Of a stretch of 8,013 nucleotides of DNA, positions 1-7,487 are shown piece by piece. Source of the stretch: Propionibacteriaceae bacterium (GTDB lineage Bacteria; Actinomycetota; Actinomycetes; Propionibacteriales; Propionibacteriaceae); contig JAITSW010000264.1 of assembly GCA_031287505.1 (NCBI GenBank), positions 1 through 8,013 of the forward strand. Reading direction: 5' to 3'. Under the pieces are notes generated by a model. It had not been told where the DNA came from and made no database searches. It was given only the letters and a program-made list of their open reading frames with translations. Within the stretch, counting starts at the first letter, position 1, and every line of letters begins with the position of its first letter. A program made the translations under genes and the position numbers.

Positions 1-1
1 T

Positions 2-118
2 CTCACATCAGGTCTAACACTCATGTCTGAAGATTCTCCAGCTTCGATTATCAGCAGCGGACAACTCGAAATGTCGAGTGAATCTAGTGTTTTGGAGTCC
101 GCCTCATCTCGATGGTAA
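2..118 (+). other. Open frame from the window edge, possible 3' end of an upstream gene
   Basis: One rightward frame is open from base 2 to a TAA at 116-118, with an internal ATG at 23; the other two rightward frames close within the first 40 bases. Read from the ATG it would give 31 residues, rich in Ser and Glu and ending Ser-Ser-Arg-Trp. I recognise no family in it. Third codon positions are mostly A or T, unlike the GC-rich third positions of the genes around it, and its stop falls inside the proposed -10 box of rpsT. It may be the tail of a gene that starts before the window, or chance openness in non-coding DNA. I favour non-coding slightly. Confidence 0.2.
64..79. repeat. 6-bp inverted repeat upstream of rpsT
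   Basis: ACTCGA and TCGAGT flank the 4-base spacer AATG, making a perfect 6-bp dyad about 13 bases upstream of the proposed rpsT -35 box. Its place would suit an operator, but the arms are short and match no regulator site I know. It lacks the GAAC/GTTC halves of an actinobacterial LexA box. It could be chance. Confidence 0.25.
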
Positions 119-121
119 AGT
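92..121 (+). promoter_or_regulatory. Possible sigma-70-type promoter for rpsT
   Basis: TTGGAG (92-97) is followed after 18 bases by TAAAGT (116-121). The -10 box is preceded by TGG, which resembles an extended -10 element. A start about 7 bases further on would put the transcript's 5' end near 127, exactly where the leader hairpin begins. Both hexamers are imperfect, and no experimental start is known to me, so this is a sequence-only guess. Confidence 0.35.
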
Positions 122-125
122 TACT

Positions 126-153
126 GGTCGCGTCCAAATCGGACGTGACGACC
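126..153 (+). promoter_or_regulatory. Hairpin in the rpsT 5' leader
   Basis: GGTCG-CGTCC (126-135) pairs with GGACG (141-145) and CGACC (149-153) around the loop AAATC, leaving a 3-base bulge, TGA, at 146-148. That is ten Watson-Crick pairs in two stacked helices. The structure ends 9 bases before the AAAAGG ribosome binding site and would lie at or near the 5' end of the message if the proposed promoter is right. Ribosomal protein genes are often self-regulated through leader structures, and E. coli S20 represses its own translation, so a role as an S20-responsive leader is a reasonable inference. It matches no named leader that I recognise. Confidence 0.45.
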
Positions 154-164
154 TAAGAATACGG

Positions 165-170
165 AAAAGG
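165..170 (+). promoter_or_regulatory. Ribosome binding site deciding the GTG start of rpsT
   Basis: AAAAGG lies 6 bases before the GTG at 177. This supports the GTG start over the in-frame ATG at 78, which would add 33 residues that are not part of S20 proteins. Confidence 0.7.
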
Positions 171-176
171 CGAACA

Positions 177-437
177 GTGGCCAATATCAAGTCGCAAAAG
201 AAACGCATCCTGACGAACGAAAAGGCGCGCCTGCGCAATAAGAGTGTGAAGTCCGCGCTTCGCACCTCGATTCGCAAATTCCAAGAGGCCGTTGACGCCG
301 GCGATGCCGAGAAGGCGAAGGAGTTGGCCCGAGTAGCCACCCGCGCGCTCGACAAAGCCGCAGCCAAAGGAGTTATCCACTCCAATCAGGCTGCCAATCG
401 CAAGTCGGCCGTCGCCGCCAGGGCTGCTGCTCTCTAA
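177..437 (+). CDS. rpsT: 30S ribosomal protein S20
   Basis: S20 binds 16S rRNA early in assembly of the small ribosomal subunit and lies at the bottom of the 30S body. The 86-residue product has the usual length and the typical beginning, [10 protein letters not shown]. It is Lys/Arg-rich throughout, forms an almost wholly helical sequence, and carries the family's late block [14 protein letters not shown] (64-77). The start is a GTG with AAAAGG 6 bases upstream; the earlier in-frame ATG at 78 is rejected because the extra residues are foreign to the family and run through the leader hairpin. The gene stands alone, converges on holA, and ends at a strong terminator. E. coli rpsT also uses a non-ATG start (TTG) that takes part in self-repression, so the GTG and the leader hairpin may matter for control here; that part is inference. 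Confidence 0.97.
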   Translation: MANIKSQKKRILTNEKARLRNKSVKSALRTSIRKFQEAVDAGDAEKAKELARVATRALDKAAAKGVIHSNQAANRKSAVAARAAAL

Positions 438-466
438 GCTCCAGCCGCTCTCTAACTCCAGTTTTC

Positions 467-500
467 AAGAAGCCGTCCAATGGGCGGCTTCTTTTGTTTT
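467..500 (+). terminator. Rho-independent terminator of rpsT
   Basis: Bases 467-478 pair with 482-493 in a 12-bp stem with one G-T wobble and a 3-base loop (AAT). The run TTTTGTTTT (492-500) overlaps the end of the stem and follows it. It lies 30 bases after the rpsT stop. Read leftward the same stem is followed by TTGAAAACTGG, which is not a U-tract, so it should stop holA transcription poorly if at all. Confidence 0.88.
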
Positions 501-524
501 GCCGAACTCCAGGGCAACGCTCGC

Positions 525-1559
525 TCAGGAGGACTGCGTTCTATTGCCCAGCGTCCCACTTGCGTTTCGCAAAGCATGCACCTGCAAAACAAGGTGCTCC
601 AGCGTAAAATTCGGGTCTTTCCCGCCGCCTTTTATTTCAGCATCGGCCTTAGCCACCGCTTGGATGGCCGCGGCTATACCCGCCGGACGCCAAACCTTGG
701 CCAATTTGGCCAAGTCCCTCACCTTCCAATGCGGAACGCCCGCTATCCGAGCGAGTTCATAGTTGTCACGGGTGTCAGCCTGCGCCTCAAAGTACAAACC
801 CAGACTGGTTAGGCTCTTGGCAAAGGCGCTTGTGATCAACACCGGAGCCACCGCGGTGTTGCCAGCCCAACGCAGCTTCTCCAGAGCTTGGGCGATATCT
901 CCCGACATTGACGCGTCTACCACCGCGAAGCTGGTGACTTCGGCCTGACCCGCAAAATAACGGTTGATTTGCGGGGCAGTGATAGCGCCATCGTCGGCAT
1001 CAGCGAGCAACTGCTTCACAGCCGCACTCAGGGATCGCAAGTCAGAGCCAACCGCGTCTATCAAAGGCTGAATCGCCGTTGCGGATATTCGCCCATCGGC
1101 TTGGGCTACTTCCTCGGCGACGAACTCCGAAAGCTTCCAAGCCTTGACGGCTTCTGCGGGAACCACCCTGACCTTGAGTTTTTTCAGTCCGTCGATCAGG
1201 GCTTTGCCCTTTACCCCTCCGGGATGGATCAACACCAGCGCCAGATCGTCTCCCGGGTTAGCCGCCAAATCGAGAATCTGCGGGAAAAGAGCCTTGTCTA
1301 ACTCATCGAGATCGAAAAGAACCAGGATCTGACGCTCGGCAAAGAGCGAGCTACCAGCCAGTTCGGCTAGCTGCCCGGAGTTGAATGGCTCATTTTGCTT
1401 AGTTTGACGGTTATATGCCGGTGCCACACTTATTTGATTCACAGATGATTCTGGGTAGGCCTCACGTTGCCCCCGCACAAACCTTTGGGCTGCCCGTTCG
1501 GCCAGAAAAGACTCCGGCCCCAAGATCAGCACCACATTGTCTTGCGTTTTACCACTCAC
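525..1559 (-). CDS. holA: DNA polymerase III, delta subunit
   Basis: HolA is the clamp-loader subunit that opens the beta sliding clamp; it works with DnaX and delta-prime at the replication fork. The 344-residue product has the usual length. Visible marks are the N-terminal strand and loop Val-Leu-Ile-Leu-Gly-Pro-Glu-Ser-Phe-Leu-Ala-Glu-Arg (10-22), the block around Leu-Ala-Glu-Leu-Ala-Gly-Ser-Ser-Leu-Phe-Ala-Glu-Arg (64-76) that matches the clamp-binding region of actinobacterial homologues, and Lys-Gly-Gly-Gly-Lys-Asp-Pro-Asn-Phe-Thr-Leu-Glu (310-321) near the C-terminus. The GTG at 1559 is the only sensible start: an in-frame TGA lies 36 bases upstream with no other initiator between. Its ribosome binding site is poor, the nearest candidate (GAAGGA) being about 18 bases away, so it may rely on coupling to comEC, which ends 49 bp upstream. 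holA is the last gene of the leftward cluster and converges on rpsT. Confidence 0.92.
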   Translation of the reverse strand: MSGKTQDNVVLILGPESFLAERAAQRFVRGQREAYPESSVNQISVAPAYNRQTKQNEPFNSGQLAELAGSSLFAERQILVLFDLDELDKALFPQILDLAANPGDDLALVLIHPGGVKGKALIDGLKKLKVRVVPAEAVKAWKLSEFVAEEVAQADGRISATAIQPLIDAVGSDLRSLSAAVKQLLADADDGAITAPQINRYFAGQAEVTSFAVVDASMSGDIAQALEKLRWAGNTAVAPVLITSAFAKSLTSLGLYFEAQADTRDNYELARIAGVPHWKVRDLAKLAKVWRPAGIAAAIQAVAKADAEIKGGGKDPNFTLEHLVLQVHALRNASGTLGNRTQSS

Positions 1560-1608
1560 AAGGACAAGTCTGCCAGTTCCTTCGACGATTCAACCCCCGC
1601 TCCTTTGC

Positions 1609-4074
1609 TCACTGACGCTTTTCGGTGGTGACTTTCAGGTTTTTCTCACCCACCGATATCGCAATCGAGCCTTGCAGATCGGTGCGAAAGACCCGCATTC
1701 CTTGAGATTGGGCCAAACGCGCAGTAGCTTTTGCCGGATGCCCATAGGGGTTGTCTGCCCCGACGCTGATCAGCGCAACTGCGGCACCCACGCTGCGCCA
1801 CAGCTCGGCGCTTTGGCGGGCTGACCCATGATGGGGTACGAGAAAGACATCGGCACTCATATCCGCAGCGCTGGCAACCGCATCCAACTGCCCTTGTTCT
1901 TCCAAGTCTCCGCACAACACCGCGGACAGTTCTCCCACCCAAGCCCGCAATACCAGCGAAGAGTTGTTTTCATCCGGGGAATCACCTTGCGCCTCGACAG
2001 CGAACTCAGGGAAGGGTTTAGCCGCCAAAACCTCTATCACAACGTTCCCGACTTGGACTTTTGCCCCCGGCACCGCCACCTCATGCGGGACGCCGGAAAT
2101 CGCCTGTACGACTTGCCGCCACCCGCCGGCAGGCTGCTCTACCGCCGAATGCATCACCTTGGCAAGCTCCCGACCGCTTCGCAAAGCGGTGAGGCCTCCG
2201 ATATGGTCGGCGTGTAGGTGGGTGAGAACCAGCAGCGAAATCGTGCGGATGCCGAGCCCGCGCAGACACGCGTCTAACTTCTCCGGCTCCGGGCCGGTAT
2301 CAACCACGACGGCATTTCCACCTCCGGCATTGAGAATGGTCGCATCCCCCTGTCCCACATCGCAACTTACAATCCGCCAATTTGCCGGCGGCCAACCTGG
2401 CACAGCCGGTGGGGAAAAGAGTGAGAGCACCAGCAGAAAACACAGGCCTGGGACGAGTGCCCGAATACCCTTGGGATGGGAGAGGATCATCAATAACGCC
2501 GCACAGATCCCCGCTATCGCAAACATTCCAACTTGATTCGCAGGCCAGGCGTAGGCAGCACCGGGCAGAGCCGCGCCAAAAGTCGCCACCTGGCACAGCC
2601 CTTGGGCAAACCATCCGGCAATCGTCCCCGGAATCATCGCCAACGGCAACCATAGCTGGGCTAGCGCCACCGCTAGGCATCCCATAACCGTGGCCGGTGC
2701 CACCAATGGCCCGGCCACCAGATTTGCGCCGACGCAAACCACCGATATTTGCGCCGAAATCCAAGTGACGATGGGCTGGGTTGCCAACTGTGCCGCCAGG
2801 GGCACGCATAACGCCTCCGCGAGCCATCCCGGCACCCATTTCGAGAGTTGGGCAGCCCAGCTATTCGCCCACACGATAATCCCGGCCGTGGCGGCAACCG
2901 AGAGTGAAAAGCCCAGCGAGCGAGACATCAGCGGATCAATAACCAACAGCGCTATCACCGCGGTGGACAGGTAGCGCATTCCCTGTCGCGGACTGGCCCA
3001 CCCTAAAGAGACCAGCCCGACAAAGCCCATCGCCGCCGCGCGTAAGACGCTGGGCTCACTGCGGCACAAGACGACGAAAAAAACCACTCCCGCTACGGCG
3101 ATTACCCGCAACCACCAACCACGCACTCCCATCCGGGCAGCCGCAAACATCAAGCAGGCCAAGATGATGGTGAGATTTGCGCCCGAGACAGCCGTTAGGT
3201 GGGTCAATCCGGTAGCCGCAAACTCTTCCCGCAGCTCATCCCCCATCAGGGAAACATCTCCAACGACTAATGCCGGAACCAACGATCTTGGTTCGGGCGC
3301 CAAGTGGGCGACGCTCTCGCGCAAGCCCTGGTGCAGCCGCTCAACAGTTGCGTCGATAACACTTGGCGGAGCTAGAACTTCTGGTGGCTCCCGAGCCCTC
3401 GCAATCGCCGCATAGCTGGAATCTCCGCTCTGGCTAGGCGCAAGGGAAACGGTTGCCCGCACCAGTGTTCCGGGGGCAAGGTCTTGCCAAGCCGCCAGCG
3501 GTTGGCCGCCGACGATCACCCATACCCGCGAGCTGGTTTTCCAGCTGCGCGGGCCGTCGGCGACCTCGTCGACGATCGCTGCCGCACCCCACCAGGGAGA
3601 GTTGGCCATGCCAGATTTCCCGGAGCCGATCCGGGCGCTAATCGTCACGACTGCGGCTTCCCCGGCCAATTCGCTGATCGGAGAGGCTTGGATAGCCCAC
3701 ATGCGCAACCCTGCCATCGGCAAACAGGCCAATAGGGCCAGCCCCAGGGAGATCGCGAAAAAGCGCTCCTCCCGGGCGGCGATCAGTGCGACAAGCGCTC
3801 CCGCACAACCGGTAATCAGCATCAAAACTGGGATAGCCGAGGTACACGCCCACATGCCCGCCCATAGCGATGCCGCCAAAACCACCGGACGCCAATCAAA
3901 ATGCCCGAACCCGCCGACTTCCCGTTCACGCAAGCCAGATTGCCTGTCGCCGAACTTCGGAGAACGCCGGGGAAGGTTCCAACTGCCAAGCAGGCGCAGC
4001 CGCGAAGTGGCAAGCGCTCTGGGAGTCCGCAATAACGTTTGCGGCACCTTAGAATGCGAATCAGATGGCGACAT
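1609..4074 (-). CDS. comEC: ComEC/Rec2 competence DNA-uptake channel
   Basis: ComEC is the inner-membrane channel through which single-stranded DNA enters during natural transformation. The 821-residue product has the full Gram-positive architecture: N-terminal membrane helices (about 63-131), an OB-like DUF4131 region (about 138-228), a multi-helix Competence domain (about 260-550), and a C-terminal metallo-beta-lactamase domain (about 566-810). The Competence domain shows Thr-Ala-Val-Ser-Gly-Ala-Asn-Leu-Thr at 294-302. The last domain keeps its metal and active-site motifs: Asp-Val-Gly-Gln-Gly-Asp-Ala (572-578), His-Leu-His-Ala-Asp-His (619-624), Asn-Asn-Ser-Ser-Leu (703-707), Gly-Asp-Leu-Glu (722-725), Pro-His-His-Gly-Ser (747-751) and Asn-Pro-Tyr-Gly-His-Pro (775-780). 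It therefore looks catalytically competent, probably a nuclease that degrades the non-transported strand. I chose the ATG at 4074, which overlaps the end of comEA by 14 bp and suggests translational coupling; a GTG at 4104 would add 10 residues. The first 60 residues are basic and soluble, and neither start has a strong ribosome binding site, so the N-terminus is uncertain. Confidence 0.93.
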   Translation of the reverse strand: MSPSDSHSKVPQTLLRTPRALATSRLRLLGSWNLPRRSPKFGDRQSGLREREVGGFGHFDWRPVVLAASLWAGMWACTSAIPVLMLITGCAGALVALIAAREERFFAISLGLALLACLPMAGLRMWAIQASPISELAGEAAVVTISARIGSGKSGMANSPWWGAAAIVDEVADGPRSWKTSSRVWVIVGGQPLAAWQDLAPGTLVRATVSLAPSQSGDSSYAAIARAREPPEVLAPPSVIDATVERLHQGLRESVAHLAPEPRSLVPALVVGDVSLMGDELREEFAATGLTHLTAVSGANLTIILACLMFAAARMGVRGWWLRVIAVAGVVFFVVLCRSEPSVLRAAAMGFVGLVSLGWASPRQGMRYLSTAVIALLVIDPLMSRSLGFSLSVAATAGIIVWANSWAAQLSKWVPGWLAEALCVPLAAQLATQPIVTWISAQISVVCVGANLVAGPLVAPATVMGCLAVALAQLWLPLAMIPGTIAGWFAQGLCQVATFGAALPGAAYAWPANQVGMFAIAGICAALLMILSHPKGIRALVPGLCFLLVLSLFSPPAVPGWPPANWRIVSCDVGQGDATILNAGGGNAVVVDTGPEPEKLDACLRGLGIRTISLLVLTHLHADHIGGLTALRSGRELAKVMHSAVEQPAGGWRQVVQAISGVPHEVAVPGAKVQVGNVVIEVLAAKPFPEFAVEAQGDSPDENNSSLVLRAWVGELSAVLCGDLEEQGQLDAVASAADMSADVFLVPHHGSARQSAELWRSVGAAVALISVGADNPYGHPAKATARLAQSQGMRVFRTDLQGSIAISVGEKNLKVTTEKRQ

Positions 4075-4927
4075 TCGGAGCAATCTGGGCGTAAATCTTG
4101 GCACCTATTCCGGAAATCTGCTGCAACTGCGCCACCGAGGTGAATTGCCCGTGCTCTTCCCGCCAGGCGATGATCTTTCCCGCCATCACCGGCCCGACTC
4201 CAGGTAAGGCCTCAAGCTCGCTTTGGCTGGCTTGATTGAGCGAGATCTTCGCCCCAGTCATCCCCGAGCCGGTAGCTGCGGACGTAGCCGCACCGCCCCG
4301 GATTTCCCCTTGCGGCTTCTTCTTGCTGCCGATAACGATTTGCATTCCATCGGAAATAGCGGCGGCCAGGTTTAGCTGGGCCGGATCGGCCTTGTCGGTG
4401 AATCCTCCCACCGCCGCGATGACATCTTGCACCCGGGCATCGCCGGGAACGGAAACCACGCCGGGCTTGGCAACCTCTCCGATGACGTGAACGAGGATTT
4501 TCGCCGGCGGAGTCGGTGAGACACTCGGCGCAACCACGGTAGAGGCCGATGGGCTAGCCGGCTGCGGGGAACCGCCCCCGGAAATGGCGATTTCAGGTGG
4601 GGATTGCTCAATTTCGGCAGATTGCACCTGCGTCACCGAATAGGTTGCCCACAAGCACCCTGCCAGCAGGACGATCCCGATTCCCGCCAAATGGGCTTTG
4701 GAGAAACTGTAGACGCCCTTGGCGATACTCGCCCCAAGTGAAGCCCTGCGGGCTTCGTCTTCGGCAAACCCCTGAAACTCAACCGGGACAACTCGACGTG
4801 GTGGGGAATTCTCCAACTCGTCACTCAAGGCGGCTAGCCGAACGCGTGCCACTAACTCCGGATCGCAGTCGGGCCGGCTGCGGGCAGACGCGGAGTCATG
4901 GGTCTGACTAGATGCGGCATATCTCAC
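4061..4927 (-). CDS. comEA: ComEA competence DNA receptor (SLBB and helix-hairpin-helix domains)
   Basis: ComEA is a membrane-anchored protein that binds incoming double-stranded DNA outside the membrane and hands it to ComEC. The 288 residues divide into a cytoplasmic segment (1-78), one membrane helix (about 79-98), a Pro/Ser-rich linker (about 108-142), an SLBB domain (about 143-200, with Val-His-Val-Ile-Gly-Glu-Val-Ala-Lys-Pro-Gly-Val), a Gly/Ala-rich hinge (208-225) and a C-terminal double helix-hairpin-helix DNA-binding domain (226-288). The latter shows Leu-Asn-Gln-Ala-Ser at 230-234, Leu-Pro-Gly-Val-Gly-Pro at 241-246 and Ile-Ser-Gly-Ile-Gly-Ala at 271-276. This is the standard Gram-positive form. 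The GTG at 4927 gives the longest frame but has only a weak TAGG close to it; a GTG at codon 26 is another possible start. Its end overlaps comEC by 14 bp. An 88-bp gap with two dyads separates it from leuS, so it may have its own promoter, though I could not find convincing boxes. Confidence 0.92.
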   Translation of the reverse strand: MRYAASSQTHDSASARSRPDCDPELVARVRLAALSDELENSPPRRVVPVEFQGFAEDEARRASLGASIAKGVYSFSKAHLAGIGIVLLAGCLWATYSVTQVQSAEIEQSPPEIAISGGGSPQPASPSASTVVAPSVSPTPPAKILVHVIGEVAKPGVVSVPGDARVQDVIAAVGGFTDKADPAQLNLAAAISDGMQIVIGSKKKPQGEIRGGAATSAATGSGMTGAKISLNQASQSELEALPGVGPVMAGKIIAWREEHGQFTSVAQLQQISGIGAKIYAQIAPNVAI

Positions 4928-4939
4928 ACCTAGAAGTTA

Positions 4940-4956
4940 TTGCGGCGAAACCGCAA
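4940..4956 (-). repeat. Small hairpin just upstream of comEA
   Basis: TTGCGG and CCGCAA form a perfect 6-bp stem around a 5-base loop. On the comEA message the loop reads TTTCG, and the stem ends 12 bases before the GTG start, in the place where a ribosome binding site would normally be sought. It could limit or position initiation of comEA. It is short and may be incidental. Confidence 0.3.
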
Positions 4957-4977
4957 AACCGCCAACTGATTTTCGAA

Positions 4978-5003
4978 TTGTGGATAACTTGAGTTATCCA
5001 CAA
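4978..5003. promoter_or_regulatory. Inverted pair of perfect DnaA boxes between leuS and comEA
   Basis: An 11-bp perfect inverted repeat (4978-4988 and 4993-5003) surrounds a 4-base spacer. Each arm contains TTATCCACA, the E. coli-type consensus DnaA box: rightward at 4994-5002, and on the opposite strand at 4979-4987, 6 bases apart. The flank is AT-rich (AAATTTAAATC) compared with the genes around it. It lies 12 bases beyond the leuS stop and 51 bases before the comEA start. As RNA it would form a stable hairpin, but no U-run follows on either strand, so it is not a textbook terminator. DnaA binding, control of comEA-comEC transcription, or a weak leuS terminator are all possible; the sequence match is certain, the function is not. 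Confidence 0.5.
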
Positions 5004-5015
5004 ATTTAAATCAAA

Positions 5016-7487
5016 TTACCGCACAACAATGCTAACCAGCTTGGGAGCCCTTACAATAACCTGGCGCACTTCCCGTCCGTCTAGAACACGCTGCACACCC
5101 GCGTCGGCTAGGGCAAGCTCGGTGAGTTCGGCTTCACCCGCATTCGGCGAAACCTCAAACTTTGCGCGCACCTTACCCTGCACCTGCACCACACAGGTGA
5201 CCGAATCTGCCACTAAGAGCGCGGGATCGGGCGTCGGCCACTTGGCGTTCGCGATTGAGGGGGCATGCCCAAGCGACTCCCACATGTCTTCCGCGACATA
5301 GGGGGCAAACAGCGAAAGCGAAATAGCCACCACCTCGACCGCCTCGCGCACAGCCGGATCAGCCGGCCCGGAACCCGAATCGATAACCTTGCGGGCCGCG
5401 TTTACCAACTCCATGATGCGCGCCACCGCCACGTTAAAGCGCTGCGTCTCAACGGCTTCGGAAATATTGGCCAAAATGCGATGCGTCACCTGCCGCAGCG
5501 ATCGCTCCCCGACGTTGGGATCAGCACCGACTGGAGCTGTGACGTCATTCGCCAACCGATAGGCGCGCTGCAAGAATTTTAGCGACGACCCCGGCGACAT
5601 ATCAGCCCAATCGATGTCGTCTTCTGGAGGCCCGGCAAAAACCACCGTGGTGCGAATGGCATCCACCCCATAGTCGTCGATTTGCCGGCCCAGATCTACG
5701 CCATTGCCCAAAGACTTACTCATAGCCTTGCCTTGGTTTATGACCTGCCCCTGGTTCATCAACCGCTCGAAGGGCTCTAAGAAATCGACAAGCCCCAAAT
5801 CGTTGAGCACCTTGGTGAAGAATCGCGAATAGAGCAGATGCAAAATGGCATGCTCCACACCGCCCACATATTGCGCGACCGGCATCCACTTGCCGACGTC
5901 GTCCTTGTGGAAAGGCACATCGGCGGCATTCGGCGAGCAATAGCGGTAGAAATACCAAGACGAATCCACGAAGGTGTCCATAGTGTCGGCATCACGCTGG
6001 GCGTGAGCACCACAGGTGGGACAGGAGACATCGCGCCACCCAGTGGCGGCAGCCAGCGGGGAGACACCTTTAGGGGCCAACTCTGCGCCCCGCAAATCAG
6101 GCAGCTCTACTGGAAGCTGGTGATCGGGCACCGGCACTTCACCGCAATTCGGGCAGTGGATGATCGGAATTGGGCAGCCCCAGAAGCGCTGACGGCTCAG
6201 CAGCCAGTCTCGCAGCCGGAAGGTGACCGCCTCCTTGCCAGTGCCGTCTGCTTCCAACTTGGCGCACATGGCGGCGATACCGGCCTTCTTATCGGTAATA
6301 CCGTCCAAGCTCGGCGAGTTCACATAGTCGCCATCGCCTGGGGTTGCCACCCAGCTATCGGCAGGGTCAGGCAGGCCGGTCTCAAGTACTACCCGCACCG
6401 GCAGACCGTACTTCTTGGCAAAATCCAAGTCGCGCTGATCGTGAGCCGGGACGGCCATGATGGCACCCGTCCCATAATCACTGAGGACGTAGTCGGCCGC
6501 GTAAATGGGCAGTTTCTCCCCGTTCACCGGATTCACCGCATAAGAGCCCAAGAAGACACCGGTCTTCTCACGTTCAGTTGACAGTCGTTCGATCTCGGAA
6601 ACCCGTTTCACCTCTTCCAGATATGCCTCGAACTCAGCACGCCGATCTGGCTGGCACAACTGGGCGGCTATTTCGGCATCCGGCGCGACGACGAAGAAGG
6701 TTGCCCCGTAGAGCGTGTCTGGACGGGTGGTAAAGACAGTCAGGGGCGCTTGCAGAATGTCGATTTCAAAGTCGACGTAAGCACCCTGCGAGCGGCCAAT
6801 CCAGTTGCGCTGCATGGCCAAGACCCGATCCGGCCATTTACCCTCGATCAACTCCATGTCGTCTAGCAGCCGTTGGGCATAATCGGTGATCTTGAAATAC
6901 CACTGATTCAGTTTCCGCTTGGTCACCGGCGAGCCACAGCGCTCGCAGTTCCCAGCCACCACCTGCTCATTGGCAAGCACCGTCTGATCTTTGGGACACC
7001 AGTTGACGAACGAATCCTTGCGATACGCCAGACCCCGCTCGTAAAAGCGCAGGAAGAGCCACTGAGTCCAGCGGTAATACCCCGGGTCGGAGGTGTGCAG
7101 CCGACGAGACCAATCCAAACTCAACCCATAGCGTTTGAAGGAACGGGCTTGCGTCTCGATGTTTTTGTACGTCCATTGCGCTGGATGGGCATTGTGCGCG
7201 ATGGCCGCATTCTCGGCAGGCAGCCCAAAGGAATCCCAGCCGATGGGGTGCATCACGTCGAAGCCTTTGAGCTTCCAGTAGCGCGCAACCACATCGCCCA
7301 TCACGAACGCCTCGGCATGGCCCATGTGTAGATCGCCGGAAGGGTAGGGAAACATGTCTAGGACATAGCGACGCTCTTTTGAACCGTCGTCAACCGGGGT
7401 GAAGGTCTTGTCTTCCTCCCAGAATCGCTGCCACCGTTCTTGGGCGCGATTGGCGTCGTAACCCGCTGATACGGCCTGATCACTCAT
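5016..7487 (-). CDS. leuS: Leucyl-tRNA synthetase
   Basis: LeuRS is a cytoplasmic class I enzyme that joins leucine to tRNA-Leu at the cost of ATP and clears mischarged tRNA in an inserted editing domain. The 823-residue product is within the usual bacterial range. The Rossmann-fold HIGH motif appears as His-Met-Gly-His (54-57) within [11 protein letters not shown]. The zinc-type cysteines include C164, C181 and C184, with C445, C448, C489 and C492 further on. The CP1 editing domain shows Thr-Thr-Arg-Pro-Asp-Thr (253-258) and the acidic Ala-His-Asp (348-350), so editing should be intact. The second ATP motif reads Ala-Met-Ser-Lys-Ser (588-592) in place of Lys-Met-Ser-Lys-Ser, a form I recall from other Actinobacteria. 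The anticodon-binding domain occupies about 660-760. The ATG at 7487 is fixed by AAAGGAG 5 bases upstream; a longer GTG frame from 7526 adds 13 residues that do not resemble LeuRS. I see no T-box motif upstream. Confidence 0.97.
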   Translation of the reverse strand: MSDQAVSAGYDANRAQERWQRFWEEDKTFTPVDDGSKERRYVLDMFPYPSGDLHMGHAEAFVMGDVVARYWKLKGFDVMHPIGWDSFGLPAENAAIAHNAHPAQWTYKNIETQARSFKRYGLSLDWSRRLHTSDPGYYRWTQWLFLRFYERGLAYRKDSFVNWCPKDQTVLANEQVVAGNCERCGSPVTKRKLNQWYFKITDYAQRLLDDMELIEGKWPDRVLAMQRNWIGRSQGAYVDFEIDILQAPLTVFTTRPDTLYGATFFVVAPDAEIAAQLCQPDRRAEFEAYLEEVKRVSEIERLSTEREKTGVFLGSYAVNPVNGEKLPIYAADYVLSDYGTGAIMAVPAHDQRDLDFAKKYGLPVRVVLETGLPDPADSWVATPGDGDYVNSPSLDGITDKKAGIAAMCAKLEADGTGKEAVTFRLRDWLLSRQRFWGCPIPIIHCPNCGEVPVPDHQLPVELPDLRGAELAPKGVSPLAAATGWRDVSCPTCGAHAQRDADTMDTFVDSSWYFYRYCSPNAADVPFHKDDVGKWMPVAQYVGGVEHAILHLLYSRFFTKVLNDLGLVDFLEPFERLMNQGQVINQGKAMSKSLGNGVDLGRQIDDYGVDAIRTTVVFAGPPEDDIDWADMSPGSSLKFLQRAYRLANDVTAPVGADPNVGERSLRQVTHRILANISEAVETQRFNVAVARIMELVNAARKVIDSGSGPADPAVREAVEVVAISLSLFAPYVAEDMWESLGHAPSIANAKWPTPDPALLVADSVTCVVQVQGKVRAKFEVSPNAGEAELTELALADAGVQRVLDGREVRQVIVRAPKLVSIVVR

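Noticed and set aside
64..79. LexA (SOS) box before rpsT
   Set aside because: The dyad is ACTCGA-N4-TCGAGT and lacks the GAAC/GTTC halves of an actinobacterial LexA site.
373..381. A further DnaA box inside rpsT (TTATCCACT)
   Set aside because: It differs from the consensus in the last base and lies in conserved coding sequence, so chance is the simpler explanation.
588..603. TGCAAAACAAGG-like stretch and other short A-rich runs inside holA as possible promoters
   Set aside because: They lie in coding sequence with no paired boxes and no gene that would need them.
3602..4207. A 201-codon rightward open frame over the comEC/comEA junction
   Set aside because: It is antisense to two clear genes, is low in recognisable motifs, and its openness follows from the codon use of the opposite strand.
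4978..5003. The DnaA-box dyad as an ordinary rho-independent terminator of leuS
   Set aside because: On the leuS strand the stem is followed by TTCGAAAATC rather than a U-run, so it is not canonical; a weak or non-canonical role is not excluded.
5713..5727. LeuRS signature reads Ala-Met-Ser-Lys-Ser instead of Lys-Met-Ser-Lys-Ser
   Set aside because: As I recall, this form is common in actinobacterial LeuRS, so it is a lineage trait rather than a defect.
5838..6581. A 247-codon open frame opposite leuS
   Set aside because: It lies wholly inside the well-supported leuS gene on the other strand, has no recognisable family features, and is the kind of shadow frame GC-rich genes produce.
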